Part shown: positions 44,381 through 53,827 of the stretch, one piece after another
Position numbering within the stretch: position 1 is the first letter of the stretch
Layout of the letters: each line of letters opens with the position of its first letter
From: Microbacterium sp. VKM Ac-2923
GTDB taxonomy: Bacteria; Actinomycetota; Actinomycetes; Actinomycetales; Microbacteriaceae
Direction of reading: 5' to 3'
Length of the DNA stretch: 64,000 bases
Assembly: GCF_022815605.1 (NCBI RefSeq)
Contig: NZ_JALGRP010000011.1
Location: 25,471-89,470 of the forward strand
Notes under the pieces: model-generated
Seen by the model: only the letters and a program-made list of their open reading frames with translations
What the model was told of the DNA's origin: nothing
Database searches by the model: none
Position numbers and translations under genes: made by a program

Positions 44381-45088
44381 ATGACCCTCACCGCACCCAC
44401 CCTCACCGCGACCGCGTACCGCCTGCAGGGAGTGACCCGCACGTACCGCCAGCGCGACCGGACGGTTCACGCCCTGGCCGGCGTCGACCTCGAGATCGCC
44501 GCGGGCGACTTCGTCACCATCCAGGGCCCGACCGGCGGCGGCAAGTCCACGCTGCTGCAGATGCTCGGGGCCCTCGACCGCCCCACGAGCGGTTCGGTGA
44601 CGCTCGGCGACGTCGACATCGCGGGAGCCTCGAACGCGCAGCTCGGCCGCCTACGCGCCCAGGAGATCGGCTTCGTCTTCCAGGGCTTCAACCTCATTCC
44701 CACGCTCACCGCCGGCGAGAACGTCGACATGGGTCTGGAGCCGCTCGGCCTCGACCGCGAGGAGCGGCGGCGGCGGGTGGCTGAGGCACTGGCGCGGGTC
44801 GGGCTGGACGACCGTGCCGACCACCGCCCGGGCGAGCTGTCGGGCGGCCAGCAGCAGCGCGTGGCGATCGCCCGAGCCGTGGCCAAGCAGCCGCGGGTGC
44901 TGCTCGCCGACGAACCGACCGGCAACCTCGACGAGAGCATGCGCGACGAGATCCTCGACGTGCTGCAGGCGCTGAACGCCGAGGGACTGACGCTCATCGT
45001 CGTGACGCACGACTCCGCCGTCGCCCAGCGGGCCCGCCGTCGCCTCCGCCTCGCCAAGGGCGTGGTCACCGACATCACGCGGGGGTGA
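44381..45088 (+). CDS. ABC exporter ATP-binding protein, LolD/MacB type
   Basis: 235 residues. Walker [10 protein letters not shown] (about 49-57), the Q loop [10 protein letters not shown], signature [14 protein letters not shown], Walker [13 protein letters not shown] and switch His in VVTHDSAV are all intact. The start ATG has AAGGAG 6 nt upstream; a longer frame from 44303 overlaps the permease gene. It powers the preceding permease. Confidence 0.96.
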   Translation: MTLTAPTLTATAYRLQGVTRTYRQRDRTVHALAGVDLEIAAGDFVTIQGPTGGGKSTLLQMLGALDRPTSGSVTLGDVDIAGASNAQLGRLRAQEIGFVFQGFNLIPTLTAGENVDMGLEPLGLDREERRRRVAEALARVGLDDRADHRPGELSGGQQQRVAIARAVAKQPRVLLADEPTGNLDESMRDEILDVLQALNAEGLTLIVVTHDSAVAQRARRRLRLAKGVVTDITRG

Positions 45089-45100
45089 CCGTCGTGCCCG

Positions 45101-45320
45101 CGTGACGGGCGCAGGGCCAGGGACCTGCGGAGGACCGCCACCGTGGCATCCCCGCTCGGTCACACTCCGCGCGGCCAGCACCCGTGACAGGCGGAGGGCC
45201 AGGGACCTTCGGAGGACCGCCACCGTGGCATCCCCGCTCGATCACGCTCCGCGCAGCCAGCACCCGTGACGGGCGGAGGGCCAGGGGCGAGCGGAGGACT
45301 GCTCTCGCGGCATCCCCCTC
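45101..45320. repeat. 82-bp tandem direct repeats, 2.7 copies
   Basis: Copies begin at 45101, 45183 and 45265, each opening with CGTGAC(A/G)GGC. The first two are nearly identical through the full 82 bp, with a shared GGAGGACCGCCACCGTGGCA; the third breaks off after about 56 bp. The array lies in the 516-bp gap between the ABC exporter and SRPBCC genes; the rest of that gap (45321-45604) shows only a TACAGT hexamer at 45573 and no gene I can support. Frames through the array look non-coding. Confidence 0.85.
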
Positions 45321-45604
45321 CCCTCCTCCCTCCCCCTCCGTCCGTCGCGGCCCGTGTCCCCTGGTCGTCGAGCACGTCGAAGACCTGCGCCCGCGCGATT
45401 CGGCGGCAGCGCACCCTCAGCGATCCGCGCAAGATCACCCGCCTGGTCCCGGATGCCACTGAGGTCGCGCCGATCGCGGAGCCCCGCGCCCGCTCGCGCC
45501 CCGTCGAGGCGACTCACCCCACGCCCGCCCGGACCCACGTCAAGTCCCGCCGGCCCCGTGGCATCCACCCCCTACAGTCGAAGCACCCCGACCGAACGGA
45601 TGCC

Positions 45605-46147
45605 ATGGCCGCCCGCAATACGCGACTGATGCGCTGCACCCCCGACGATCTCTTCGCGGTGCTCTCGGACGGGTGGCTCTACCCCGTGTGGGTCGTGGGG
45701 GCCGCGCGCATGCGCGACGTCGATGAGCAGTGGCCGCGAGAGGGCTCGCGCATCCACCACTCGCTCGGCGTGTGGCCGATCATGATCCACGACGAGACGG
45801 AGATCGTCGAATGGGACCCTCCGCGTCGGCTGCGGTTGCGCCCGGAGGCCGGCATCGTGGGCCGGGGTGTCATCCGGATCGACGCACGACCGCACCCGGC
45901 GGGCACCGCCGTCACGATCATCGAGGAGCCCGTGTCGGGCGCGGCATCCGTCCTCCCGGCGCTGCTGTGGAAGCCGATGCTGACGGTGCGCAACCACGAG
46001 TGCCTGAACCGCTTGGCCTTCCTCGCCGAGGGCCGCCGCGCCGAGCGCGAGGCTCGCGAACTCGATCACCGCACCGAGACACCCGAACCGCGCGAGGGCA
46101 CCGCGTCACCGCAGGCGCGGCGCGACATGCGCGAAGCCGGCATCTGA
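45605..46147 (+). CDS. SRPBCC (START-like) family protein
   Basis: 180 residues, cytosolic. The START-like helix-grip fold is suggested by RCTPDDLFAVLSDGWLYPVWV, SRIHHSLGVWPIMIHDETEIVEWDPPRRLRLRP and a long C-terminal helix (RNHECLNRLAFLAEGR). The last ~40 residues are charged and probably disordered. Such proteins bind hydrophobic ligands; the ligand is unknown. The ATG at 45605 is preferred; another at 45600 is out of frame. It ends convergently with the Mrp operon. Confidence 0.85.
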   Translation: MAARNTRLMRCTPDDLFAVLSDGWLYPVWVVGAARMRDVDEQWPREGSRIHHSLGVWPIMIHDETEIVEWDPPRRLRLRPEAGIVGRGVIRIDARPHPAGTAVTIIEEPVSGAASVLPALLWKPMLTVRNHECLNRLAFLAEGRRAEREARELDHRTETPEPREGTASPQARRDMREAGI

Positions 46148-46302
46148 GCCGCGATCACCCACGACCACCGCCCCCGGCGGCTCGCGCTGATCAGCGAGGA
46201 GCGCCGGGCCATGTGATAGGGCCCCGGACGAAGCGTTTCCCCCGCGGAACACCGCTCCTCACGCCCTCCCTGAGGCCCCCCGCGGCACACCCCACACCAC
46301 GC

Positions 46303-46683
46303 TCACCGCGCGGGACGCTCCTCGGCCCCCGTCGATCCGGGCTGCTCGGTGCTGTGGCGCAATTCGTCGACGTAGAGGTTCGCCTCGTCGGTGGTGCGGT
46401 TGCGATACGCTGCGCGGCCCACCATGTGCGCGGCGAGCGGCGCCGTGGCGAACTGGATGAGCACGATCGGGATGCCGAAAGCCAACGCCTCCCACGAGCG
46501 CAGCGACAGCTCGACCGCGACCACGATGAGCAACACGCCGAGCACCTGCGGCTTCGTCGCCGCGTGCAGACGCGTCGGGACATCGCGCCAGCGCAGCAGC
46601 CCGATGGTCGCGGTCAGGCACAGCATCGCGCCGATCAGCACGAGCACGAGCGCCAGGGTGTCGAGGACGGACTCGATGGTCAT
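46303..46683 (-). CDS. mnhG: Na+/H+ antiporter subunit G
   Basis: 126 residues with three membrane segments and the MnhG stretch ATIGLLRWRDVPTRLHAATKPQVLG. Last gene of the Mrp operon; its ATG overlaps the mnhF stop by 4 bp. The C-terminal ~30 residues after AAYRNRTTDE are hydrophilic. Confidence 0.93.
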   Translation of the reverse strand: MTIESVLDTLALVLVLIGAMLCLTATIGLLRWRDVPTRLHAATKPQVLGVLLIVVAVELSLRSWEALAFGIPIVLIQFATAPLAAHMVGRAAYRNRTTDEANLYVDELRHSTEQPGSTGAEERPAR

Positions 46684-46949
46684 CGCGGATTCTCCTTCCG
46701 CGCGACGAAGCGGGCGACGGCGATCGAACCGAATACGCCGATAGCCGCGATCACGAGCATCGCGGGCAGCGATCGCGTGTGCTGGTTGATCACCATGTCG
46801 GCGCCCAGGATGCAGACCACCTCGGTGAGCAGCACGTCGGCGGCGACCGCGCGGTCGAGGATCGACGGTCCGATGACGAGGCGGATAAGGGCCAGCACCG
46901 CGGCGACCGCGAAGACGATCAGGATGAGGACGACGAGCACGGTGTTCAC
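46680..46949 (-). CDS. mnhF: Na+/H+ antiporter subunit F
   Basis: 89 residues with three membrane segments; LIRLVIGPSILDRAVAADVL is the family signature. Starts at GTG 46949, overlapping the mnhE stop by 4 bp. Confidence 0.94.
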   Translation of the reverse strand: MNTVLVVLILIVFAVAAVLALIRLVIGPSILDRAVAADVLLTEVVCILGADMVINQHTRSLPAMLVIAAIGVFGSIAVARFVARKENPR

Positions 46950-47554
46950 AGCGGGGTCCTCCGCTCTCCGAGGGGTGCGTCGGCGTCGTGAGCCGAGCTG
47001 TCGGCGATGCGGGCCCGGAGCTCCAGCAGCTCCTCCTTCGACCCGACCGCCCGCGTGATGCGCGCCTCCCACGCGAGCACGACACGGCGCTGGTGCTCGG
47101 CATCCTCGTCGTCGCGTACACCGATGGTGTGCAGGAACAGGGTGCGGTTCTCGCGATCGACATCGACGATCAGCGACCCCGGGATGAGGGATGCCGTGAC
47201 CGCCGTGTGCGCCATGATGACGTCGTCATCGACGCGGAGCGGCACCGCGATGATCGCGGCACCGGGCTGACGTCGGAAGTCCAGCACCTGCCACGCCACG
47301 ATCAGCGAGCCCTTGATGACCGCCCCGAGGAAGGTGATCACGAAGACGAGGCCGTACCAGAGGTTGATGCGGCCGGACAGCTCCACCGGCGGCAGGCGGA
47401 ACACGCGCGTGACGAACACCGCCATGACGAGTCCCGTGAGCAACCCGAGCCACGTGAGCTGGCCCCATAGCAGCATCCACAGCGCGACGAGCCACACCAG
47501 CAGCGGGAGCTGGTGCAGGAAGAGCGCGATCTGGGAGCGACGCGACGGGCTCAC
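46946..47554 (-). CDS. mnhE: Na+/H+ antiporter subunit E
   Basis: 202 residues. N-terminal membrane segments (LLVWLVALWMLLWGQLTWLG) are followed by the MnhE cytoplasmic part with TAVTASLIPGSLIVDVDRENRTLFLH. It is some 40 residues longer than typical MnhE because of a charged C-terminal tail. Starts at GTG 47554, overlapping the mnhD stop by 4 bp. Confidence 0.92.
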   Translation of the reverse strand: MSPSRRSQIALFLHQLPLLVWLVALWMLLWGQLTWLGLLTGLVMAVFVTRVFRLPPVELSGRINLWYGLVFVITFLGAVIKGSLIVAWQVLDFRRQPGAAIIAVPLRVDDDVIMAHTAVTASLIPGSLIVDVDRENRTLFLHTIGVRDDEDAEHQRRVVLAWEARITRAVGSKEELLELRARIADSSAHDADAPLGERRTPL

Positions 47555-49107
47555 GGCTGACCCGCCTGTTCCTGCAGCTGGACCAGGCTCACGCCGTCCG
47601 AGATCGTCACGCCCGCGCGCAGGCACATGTCGAGGAGCGGACCGGCGAACACGGTGAGGGCGAGGGTCACGACCACCATGCCGGCCGTCGCCATCGTCAT
47701 GATCCGCGGAATGGTGCGACGCTCGGTCGAGATGGTCGCGGCGGGGGCGTTGCCGAGGTAGGCGATGCGCTCGGTCGTCTCCGCCGAGTCGTCGTCTTCG
47801 CGCCAGAACGACAGGTTCCAGGCCCGCATGAGGGCGTAGAGCGTGAGGATCGAGGTGACGATGCCGCCGACGATCAGCACCATCATCACCGGCGTGCCGA
47901 CCTCGGCCGCGGCGTCGAACAACGCGTACTTGCCGATGAAGCCCGAGAACGGCGGCAGACCGCCCAGGTTGATCGCCGGGATGAAGTACAGCACCGCCAG
48001 CAGGGGGGCCGCGCGCATGAGCCCCTTCACCTTGAGGATCGAGGTACTCCCGGCGCGGCGCTCGATGAGGCCGACGGCGAGGAACAGGGTCGTCTGCACG
48101 ATGATGTGGTGGACGATGTAGTAGATGGTCGCCCCGATGGCCAACGGGGTGTTGATCGCCAGCCCGAAGATCATGTATCCGATGTGGCTCACGAGGGTGA
48201 ACGACAGGATGCGCTTGAGCTCGGCCTGCGCCACGGCGCCCAGGATGCCGACGATCATCGTCGCCAGAGCGACCATCATGAGCATGAAGTTCAGGTCGTT
48301 CGCGACGAACAACTGCGTCTCGGTGCGGATGATCGCGTAGACGCCGACCTTGGTGAGCAGTCCCGCGAACACCGCCGTGACCGGCGCGGGCGCTGTGGGA
48401 TAGGAGTCGGGCAGCCAGAACGACAGTGGGAACACGGCGGCCTTGATCGCGAAGGCGAGCAGCAGCATCAGGTGCAGGATCGTCTGCGTGTCCTGTGGGA
48501 GCAGAGCCATGCGCTCGCTGATCTGCACCATGTTGACCGTGCCGAGGGCGCCGTAGACCATCGCGATCGCGGCGAGGAAGAGGATCGACGAGACCAGCGA
48601 CACCACGATGTAGACCACGCCGGTGCGGATGCGCGATTCGGTACCGCCGAGGGTGATCAGCACGTACGAGGCGACGAGGAGGATCTCGAAGCCGACGTAG
48701 AGGTTGAACAGGTCGCCCGCGATGAAGGCGTTGAAGATGCCCGCGCCGAGGATGAGGTAGGCCGGATAGAAGATCGAGACCGGGGTGTCCTCGTCGTTGT
48801 CGGCCGCCCCCTGGCCGATCGAGAACAGCAGCACCGCCAGCAGCACGATGCTCGTGACGACCACGAGGAGGGCGGCGAGCACGTCGACGTAGAGCACGAT
48901 GCCGAAGGGGATGTCCCAGGCGGCGATCGCCACCGCGATGGGTCCACCGGTGTCGACGGCCACGAGCAGGATCGCGCCCAGCACCAGGACCGCCGTCAGC
49001 GACGCGACCGATACGACGATCTGCACCTTCTTGCGCCGACCGAAGACGAGGTTGATGGCGGCACCGATCAAGGGGATGCCGACGAGCAGGGGTACGAGCG
49101 CGCTCAC
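47551..49107 (-). CDS. mnhD: Na+/H+ antiporter subunit D
   Basis: 518 residues, about 14 membrane segments, homologous to the proton-channel subunits of complex I (NuoM/N-like). Landmarks are FNLYVGFEILLVASYVLI, AFAIKAAVFPLSFWLPDSYP with the channel Lys, and HIGYMIFGLAINTPLAIGA. Starts at GTG 49107, overlapping mnhC by 4 bp. Confidence 0.96.
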   Translation of the reverse strand: MSALVPLLVGIPLIGAAINLVFGRRKKVQIVVSVASLTAVLVLGAILLVAVDTGGPIAVAIAAWDIPFGIVLYVDVLAALLVVVTSIVLLAVLLFSIGQGAADNDEDTPVSIFYPAYLILGAGIFNAFIAGDLFNLYVGFEILLVASYVLITLGGTESRIRTGVVYIVVSLVSSILFLAAIAMVYGALGTVNMVQISERMALLPQDTQTILHLMLLLAFAIKAAVFPLSFWLPDSYPTAPAPVTAVFAGLLTKVGVYAIIRTETQLFVANDLNFMLMMVALATMIVGILGAVAQAELKRILSFTLVSHIGYMIFGLAINTPLAIGATIYYIVHHIIVQTTLFLAVGLIERRAGSTSILKVKGLMRAAPLLAVLYFIPAINLGGLPPFSGFIGKYALFDAAAEVGTPVMMVLIVGGIVTSILTLYALMRAWNLSFWREDDDSAETTERIAYLGNAPAATISTERRTIPRIMTMATAGMVVVTLALTVFAGPLLDMCLRAGVTISDGVSLVQLQEQAGQP

Positions 49108-49685
49108 GGGCGATCACCGTCCTCGGAGTCGCGGGAGGAGTCGTTCGGGCGAGGCGGTTCGCGATCCACCGCCACCCGGTCGACCGGGGCGTCGTCGACG
49201 AGCTGCGACAGATCGCCCTGGTGGAGCACGCGGATGGGAGACGCGACATCGCCGACGAAGTCGGTGGTGACGTCCTCGTCGTCGGAGCGGGACTCCTCGT
49301 CCATCGCGTCCTCGACCTCGTCGGCCGTGCGCGTGCGCAGGGCGAGGTCGTCGGCGTCGTCAACGACCGTGTCGGCCTGACCGAGCTGCCAGGAGCGGTA
49401 GATCAGCGCGAGCAGGAACGCCGAGATCCCGAAGGTGATCACGATCGCGGTGAGGGTCAGCGCCTGGGGCAGCGCGTCGGACATGTCCGTGGCATCCGTC
49501 TCGCCCCCGTCGTAGAACGGCGCGCGGCCGGGCGCGCCCATGACGACGAGGAGCAGCAGATTGGCTGCATTGCCGAGGAGCAGGAATCCGATCAGCACGC
49601 GGGTGAGGCTGCGCTCGAGCATGGCGTACACGCCGCACGCGAAGAGCACGGCCATGACGATGATCAGCACGAGGGAGATGCTCAC
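49104..49685 (-). CDS. mnhC: Na+/H+ antiporter subunit C with acidic C-terminal extension
   Basis: 193 residues. The first ~110 are a normal NuoK-like MnhC with three membrane segments (LTRVLIGFLLLGNAANLLLL, ALTLTAIVITFGISAFLLAL). The remaining ~80 residues form a very acidic tail (ADEVEDAMDEESRSDDEDV) not found in short MnhC proteins. Starts at GTG 49685, overlapping the mnhA stop by 4 bp. Confidence 0.94.
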   Translation of the reverse strand: MSISLVLIIVMAVLFACGVYAMLERSLTRVLIGFLLLGNAANLLLLVVMGAPGRAPFYDGGETDATDMSDALPQALTLTAIVITFGISAFLLALIYRSWQLGQADTVVDDADDLALRTRTADEVEDAMDEESRSDDEDVTTDFVGDVASPIRVLHQGDLSQLVDDAPVDRVAVDREPPRPNDSSRDSEDGDRP

Positions 49686-52609
49686 GAGGGCACCGCCTCT
49701 GCGTCTTCGGGCCGCATCGACTGCCGATCGACCTCGGCGCCGAGACTGCGCAGCACGTCGAGCACGAGCCCGATCACGACCAGGTAGACGCCGATGTCGA
49801 AGACGGTGCTGGTGACGAACTCCCAGTGGCCGATGACGGGCAGCTCCCCTTCGAAGGTGAAGCTCTGCAGGGGCGCGAAGCCGAAGAGCATCGGCGCGAG
49901 CGCGCACAGCACGGCGATCGCCATGCCCGCACCGAGCAGTCTCCCGGCGTCGGTGGGCGCAGCCGCACCGAGCTCCCAGCGTCCGCCGGCGATGTAGCGC
50001 ATCACCAGACCCATACCCGCAACGAGCCCACCGGCGAACCCCCCTCCCGGAAGGTTGTGACCGGCGAACAGCAGGTAGAGCGACACGATCATGATCGAGT
50101 GGAAGAGCACCCGGATCACGATCTCGAGCAGGATCGACCGGTTCTCCGGCTGCACCTTGGATCCCGAGACGAGCCACGCACGGGGCGCCCCGGTCTCGCC
50201 GACGCGCTGAGCGCGCACGCCCTCGTCGGTCTCGACCAGTGGGCGGCGCCGACCGAGGCCGACGACGCTGCGCGCGGTGCCCGAGCGGCGGGCGAGGTTA
50301 TCACTGCGGTCGGTGATGAAGACGAGGGAGGCCACTCCCGTGGCAGCGAGCACGAGCACCGACAGCTCGCCCATGGTGTCCCAGCCGCGGAGGTCGACCA
50401 GAGCGACGTTGACGACGTTGCGTCCGTGGCCGATCTCGTACGCCAGGGGCGGCCATTCGAGCGAGATGGGGAGGTCCTGCCGGGCGCCGGTGGCGACGAT
50501 CGCGACGAGGGCCATGGTGAGTCCCACACCGGCGCCGAGCACGGCCCGCGCGATCGGGGCGACCGATTCGTTCTGCTCGCCCATCCGCGCGGGGAGGCGT
50601 CGGAGCACCAGGGCGAACACCACCAGGGTCACCGTCTCGATGAGCACCTGGGTGAGCGCGAGGTCGGGGGCGCCGCTCGTCGCGAAGAGCACCACCATGC
50701 CGAGGCCGGTCACCGACACCAGCGCGACGCCGGTGTAGCGCTTGCGGGCGCGCACGGCGAGGATGCCGGCGGCGATCATGATGGGCGCCGAGATGAGCTG
50801 CGCCGGCGACTGCCAGGCGTCGAGCTGGGCGCGCCATTCTCTCGACGAGATGAGCGCGGTGCCTTCGGCGACCACCAGCACCACGAAGATCGTGCCGACG
50901 TAGAACGGGAGCGAGCCGCGCTGGAACCGGGCGGTGATCCATTCGGAGGTGTGGTCGATGGAGCGGAGCGTGAGGTTGTAGACGTCGTTGGCGGTGAAGG
51001 GCAGCACGCGCCGACGCGTGTGCAGCTGGGTCTTGCGCACCACCCAGAACACGCCCGCGCCGAGCGCCAGCGTGCCGAGCGAGATGAAGAGCGCCGGCTC
51101 CAGACCGTGCCAGAGTGCGAGGTGGTACGGGTAGTCGGGCGCGGGGACACCCGGCGTGGCCTCGGGCAGCCCGTCGGCGTAGGGCGCGAGCCAGTGGTCG
51201 ACGATCGGGGCGAGGAACCCGAGAGCGAGCGACGCGGCCGCAAGCAGGACCGGCGCCGAGAGGAAGCCGATCGGGGGATCGGGCCAATCGGTCGTCTCGA
51301 CGTCCCGCTTGGTCCAGTAGGCACCCCACAGGAACCGGATGCCGTACGCCGCCGTGAGAGCAGAGCCCAGCACGACGCCCACCAGGGCGACGACGCCCCA
51401 CCCGGCGCCGGCCTCCGCCTCGTGCAGCAGGGCAGTGAGCGCGGTCTCCTTCGCGACGAACCCGAGGGTCGGGATGACGCCCGCCATCGAGGCGATCGCG
51501 ATGAACGAGGCCGTGGCCATGACCGGCGCCTGGCGCCCGAGGCCCGAGAGCTGCCCGATGTCACGGGTGTTGAGCTGGCGGTCGATGACGCCGACGATGA
51601 GGAACAGGCACGACTTGAACAGCGCGTGACTGAGCAGCAGCGCGACGCCGGCGAGCGCAGCATCCCGTGTTCCGTAGCCGAGCATCACGGTCAGGAAACC
51701 GAGCTGGCTGACGGTGCCGAAGGCGAGGATGCGCTTGAGGTCGCGTTCGCGCAGCGCCTGGAACCCGCCCAGCAGCATGGTGAAGACGCCGAGCGTGATG
51801 AGCGTCGGGCGCCAGAAGGGCGTCTCGGCGAAGCCGGGGGCGAGGCGCGCCACGAGGTAGATGCCGGCCTTCACCATGGCCGCGGCGTGCAGGTACGCGC
51901 TGACCGGGGTGGGAGCCGCCATGGCGCCGGGGAGCCAGAAGTGGAAAGGGAAGATGGCCGACTTGCTCAGCGCGCCCACGAGCAGCAGCAGCACCGCGAT
52001 GTCGACGACGGTGCCGGTGGGTGGATCGGCGAGGATCGCCGACAGGCTCGACGTGCCCGCCTGCACCACCACGAGCACGACACCGATCAGCATGACCAGG
52101 CCGCCGAGCGTCGTCACCAGCAGCGCTTGGAGCGCCGCACGTCGGCTGGCGGATCGGGCGTGGTAGTAGCCGATCAGCAGGTAGGACAACACGCTCGTGA
52201 CTTCCCAGAGCATGATGAGCACGACGAGGTCGTCGGTCAGGACGAGCCCGTACATCGCGCCGGCGAAAGCCAGCAGCACGGCCGAGAACTGCCCCACACC
52301 CTGGGTCTTGCCGCGGAAGTACCAGCGGCAGTAGAGCATGACGAGGGCACCGACGCCGGTGACGACGAGCGTCAGGAGCCAGCCCAGCACGTCCATCCGC
52401 ATCGACAGCGAGACGTCGATCGCCGGAATCCAGCGGTATTCCTCGAAGGGAATGTTCCCGGAGAACACCGCAGGGGCGAGCACGATGGCGTACGCGAAGG
52501 CGAGGGCCGGGAGGACGGCGGCCACGTAGAACGCGCGCGGGCCGATGCGCGAAACCAACCACGGCAGCAGGAGCGGGAGCGCCGCGAACGCGCCGAGGAA
52601 GATCAACAT
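49682..52609 (-). CDS. mnhA: Na+/H+ antiporter subunit A fused to subunit B
   Basis: 975 residues. The N-terminal two thirds are NuoL-like MnhA (IMLWEVTSVLSYLLIGYYH, FPFHFWLPGAMAAPTPVSAY), followed by the MnhA-specific C-terminal part and, from about residue 820, an MnhB-type domain with AGHNLPGGGFAGGLVAGMGL. No separate mnhB gene exists, so the fusion replaces it. The complex exports Na+ in exchange for protons. It is the first gene of the operon; the ATG has GAGGAGG 7 nt upstream. Confidence 0.96.
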   Translation of the reverse strand: MLIFLGAFAALPLLLPWLVSRIGPRAFYVAAVLPALAFAYAIVLAPAVFSGNIPFEEYRWIPAIDVSLSMRMDVLGWLLTLVVTGVGALVMLYCRWYFRGKTQGVGQFSAVLLAFAGAMYGLVLTDDLVVLIMLWEVTSVLSYLLIGYYHARSASRRAALQALLVTTLGGLVMLIGVVLVVVQAGTSSLSAILADPPTGTVVDIAVLLLLVGALSKSAIFPFHFWLPGAMAAPTPVSAYLHAAAMVKAGIYLVARLAPGFAETPFWRPTLITLGVFTMLLGGFQALRERDLKRILAFGTVSQLGFLTVMLGYGTRDAALAGVALLLSHALFKSCLFLIVGVIDRQLNTRDIGQLSGLGRQAPVMATASFIAIASMAGVIPTLGFVAKETALTALLHEAEAGAGWGVVALVGVVLGSALTAAYGIRFLWGAYWTKRDVETTDWPDPPIGFLSAPVLLAAASLALGFLAPIVDHWLAPYADGLPEATPGVPAPDYPYHLALWHGLEPALFISLGTLALGAGVFWVVRKTQLHTRRRVLPFTANDVYNLTLRSIDHTSEWITARFQRGSLPFYVGTIFVVLVVAEGTALISSREWRAQLDAWQSPAQLISAPIMIAAGILAVRARKRYTGVALVSVTGLGMVVLFATSGAPDLALTQVLIETVTLVVFALVLRRLPARMGEQNESVAPIARAVLGAGVGLTMALVAIVATGARQDLPISLEWPPLAYEIGHGRNVVNVALVDLRGWDTMGELSVLVLAATGVASLVFITDRSDNLARRSGTARSVVGLGRRRPLVETDEGVRAQRVGETGAPRAWLVSGSKVQPENRSILLEIVIRVLFHSIMIVSLYLLFAGHNLPGGGFAGGLVAGMGLVMRYIAGGRWELGAAAPTDAGRLLGAGMAIAVLCALAPMLFGFAPLQSFTFEGELPVIGHWEFVTSTVFDIGVYLVVIGLVLDVLRSLGAEVDRQSMRPEDAEAVPS

Positions 52610-52666
52610 GCGCGGGCCTCCTCGGGGTCGACGGGCGGGTGCCCGGGCTCTCGGGGTGTCGTACCT

Positions 52667-52672
52667 ATTCTA
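52667..52672 (-). promoter_or_regulatory. -10 element of the Mrp operon
   Basis: TAGAAT on the minus strand about 58 bp upstream of mnhA, with a GGAGG ribosome site in the leader. A -35 box was not recognised. Confidence 0.5.
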
Positions 52673-52705
52673 TGCGGCGCATGAGAGTCCACGAACCCAC
52701 GGATG

Positions 52706-53749
52706 TCATGTGGTAAGCGGCGGTCCCGTCGTGGTGCCGGCGCGGAACGTGCACTCGAGATCGAGGCCTGACGGCGTGGCGTCTTCGAGCATCGCCGCGA
52801 CCGCCTCGCCCGCCGCTCGGCCCTTGGCGGTGGCGGGCTGGACGAGGGTCGTGAGGACATGGGGGGCCAGCCCGTCGACGACCACGCCGTCGAACCCGGT
52901 GACGCTGACGTCCTGCGGAACCCGAAGACCCGCTTCTTCTGCGGCCCGGATGACACCGGCGGCGAGCAGGTCGCTCTGCGCGATAACGGCCGTCGGTCGA
53001 CGCTCCGCGAAGATCGCGCGACCCGCGATCGCCCCCTCGTCGATGGAGCTCGTCGCCGCCGCGAGGGCGGGGGCGTCGGGGAAGACGTCTCTCGCGCCCC
53101 GCAGACGGTCGGCGGTCACGTCGACCCCGACGACGGCGTCGTCCGCGATCCACCCGCGCCGTCGGCCGGCGTCGATCGGGAGCGTGACGATCACCACGTC
53201 GTGGTGCCCGAGGGAGGCGAGGTGGCGTGCCGCCGCGCGCTGCGCGTCGGTGTTGTCCAGCAGCACGCGGGGGATCCCCTCGCCCGCATCGCCCTCGACC
53301 ACGACGACCGGGATGCCGCGACCGCGAACGATCTCGAGCGAGTCCCTCATGCGCGGGCTGCATCCGATGAGGACGGCGGCGTCGATGGGCGCCGTGTGCA
53401 GCGACGGCTCGCTGACCGTCACGCCGTCGTCGCGAAGCAGGAGAAGGGCTGCGCCCAGTCGTGAGACCCCGTCGGCCAGGCCGTCCATCATGTGAGTGGT
53501 GACCGGGTCGAGGAAGGCCGTGCCGAGGTGCTGATCGAAGACGACCCCGACGATGCCGGAACGCCCGCGCCGCAACGACGCCGCCCGTGGATCGGGGCCG
53601 GTGTAGCCGAGGCTCTCGGCGGCCGCGAGGACGCGGGCGCGGGTCGCCTCGGACGTGGGCGTCTTGCCGCTGAAGACGACGGACGCGGTCGACGGCGAGA
53701 CGCCGGCTTCGCGGGCGACGTCGTTGATGGTCGCACGACGGGAGCTCAC
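52706..53749 (-). CDS. LacI family transcriptional regulator
   Basis: 347 residues starting at GTG 53749. The DNA-binding part reads TINDVAREAGVSPSTASVVFSGK and the hinge LGYTGPDPRAASLRRGRSG, followed by a sensor domain (VVVVEGDAGEGIPRVLLDN, VTGFDGVVVDG). A TAGCAT element lies 6 nt before the start, so the mRNA is probably leaderless. It is divergent from an MFS transporter with two palindromes between them, the classic arrangement for a local repressor. Confidence 0.93.
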   Translation of the reverse strand: MSSRRATINDVAREAGVSPSTASVVFSGKTPTSEATRARVLAAAESLGYTGPDPRAASLRRGRSGIVGVVFDQHLGTAFLDPVTTHMMDGLADGVSRLGAALLLLRDDGVTVSEPSLHTAPIDAAVLIGCSPRMRDSLEIVRGRGIPVVVVEGDAGEGIPRVLLDNTDAQRAAARHLASLGHHDVVIVTLPIDAGRRRGWIADDAVVGVDVTADRLRGARDVFPDAPALAAATSSIDEGAIAGRAIFAERRPTAVIAQSDLLAAGVIRAAEEAGLRVPQDVSVTGFDGVVVDGLAPHVLTTLVQPATAKGRAAGEAVAAMLEDATPSGLDLECTFRAGTTTGPPLTT

Positions 53750-53755
53750 GGGGCG

Positions 53756-53761
53756 ATGCTA
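53756..53761 (-). promoter_or_regulatory. -10 element for leaderless LacI gene
   Basis: TAGCAT on the minus strand, 6 nt from GTG 53749. Confidence 0.6.
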
Positions 53762-53782
53762 CCCGGGGCGGTGGACAAACTC

Positions 53783-53815
53783 CGAATCGATTCGATCGAT
53801 GCCGAATCGATTCGG
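53783..53815. promoter_or_regulatory. twin LacI-type operators between regulator and MFS gene
   Basis: CGAATCGATTCG (53783-53794) and CCGAATCGATTCGG (53802-53815) are perfect palindromes with centres exactly 20 bp apart. The second abuts the MFS -10 element TACAGT (53816-53821), so a bound repressor would cover the promoter. Confidence 0.85.
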
Positions 53816-53821
53816 TACAGT
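53816..53821 (+). promoter_or_regulatory. -10 element for leaderless MFS gene
   Basis: TACAGT ends 6 nt before ATG 53828 and touches the downstream palindrome. Confidence 0.65.
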
Positions 53822-53827
53822 GTGGGC

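Noticed and set aside
45075..45459. Overlapping minus-strand frames through the 82-bp repeats ([17 protein letters not shown] repeats)
   Set aside because: The repeat period of 82 is not a multiple of three, so each copy is read in a different frame; a repeat protein would not be maintained.
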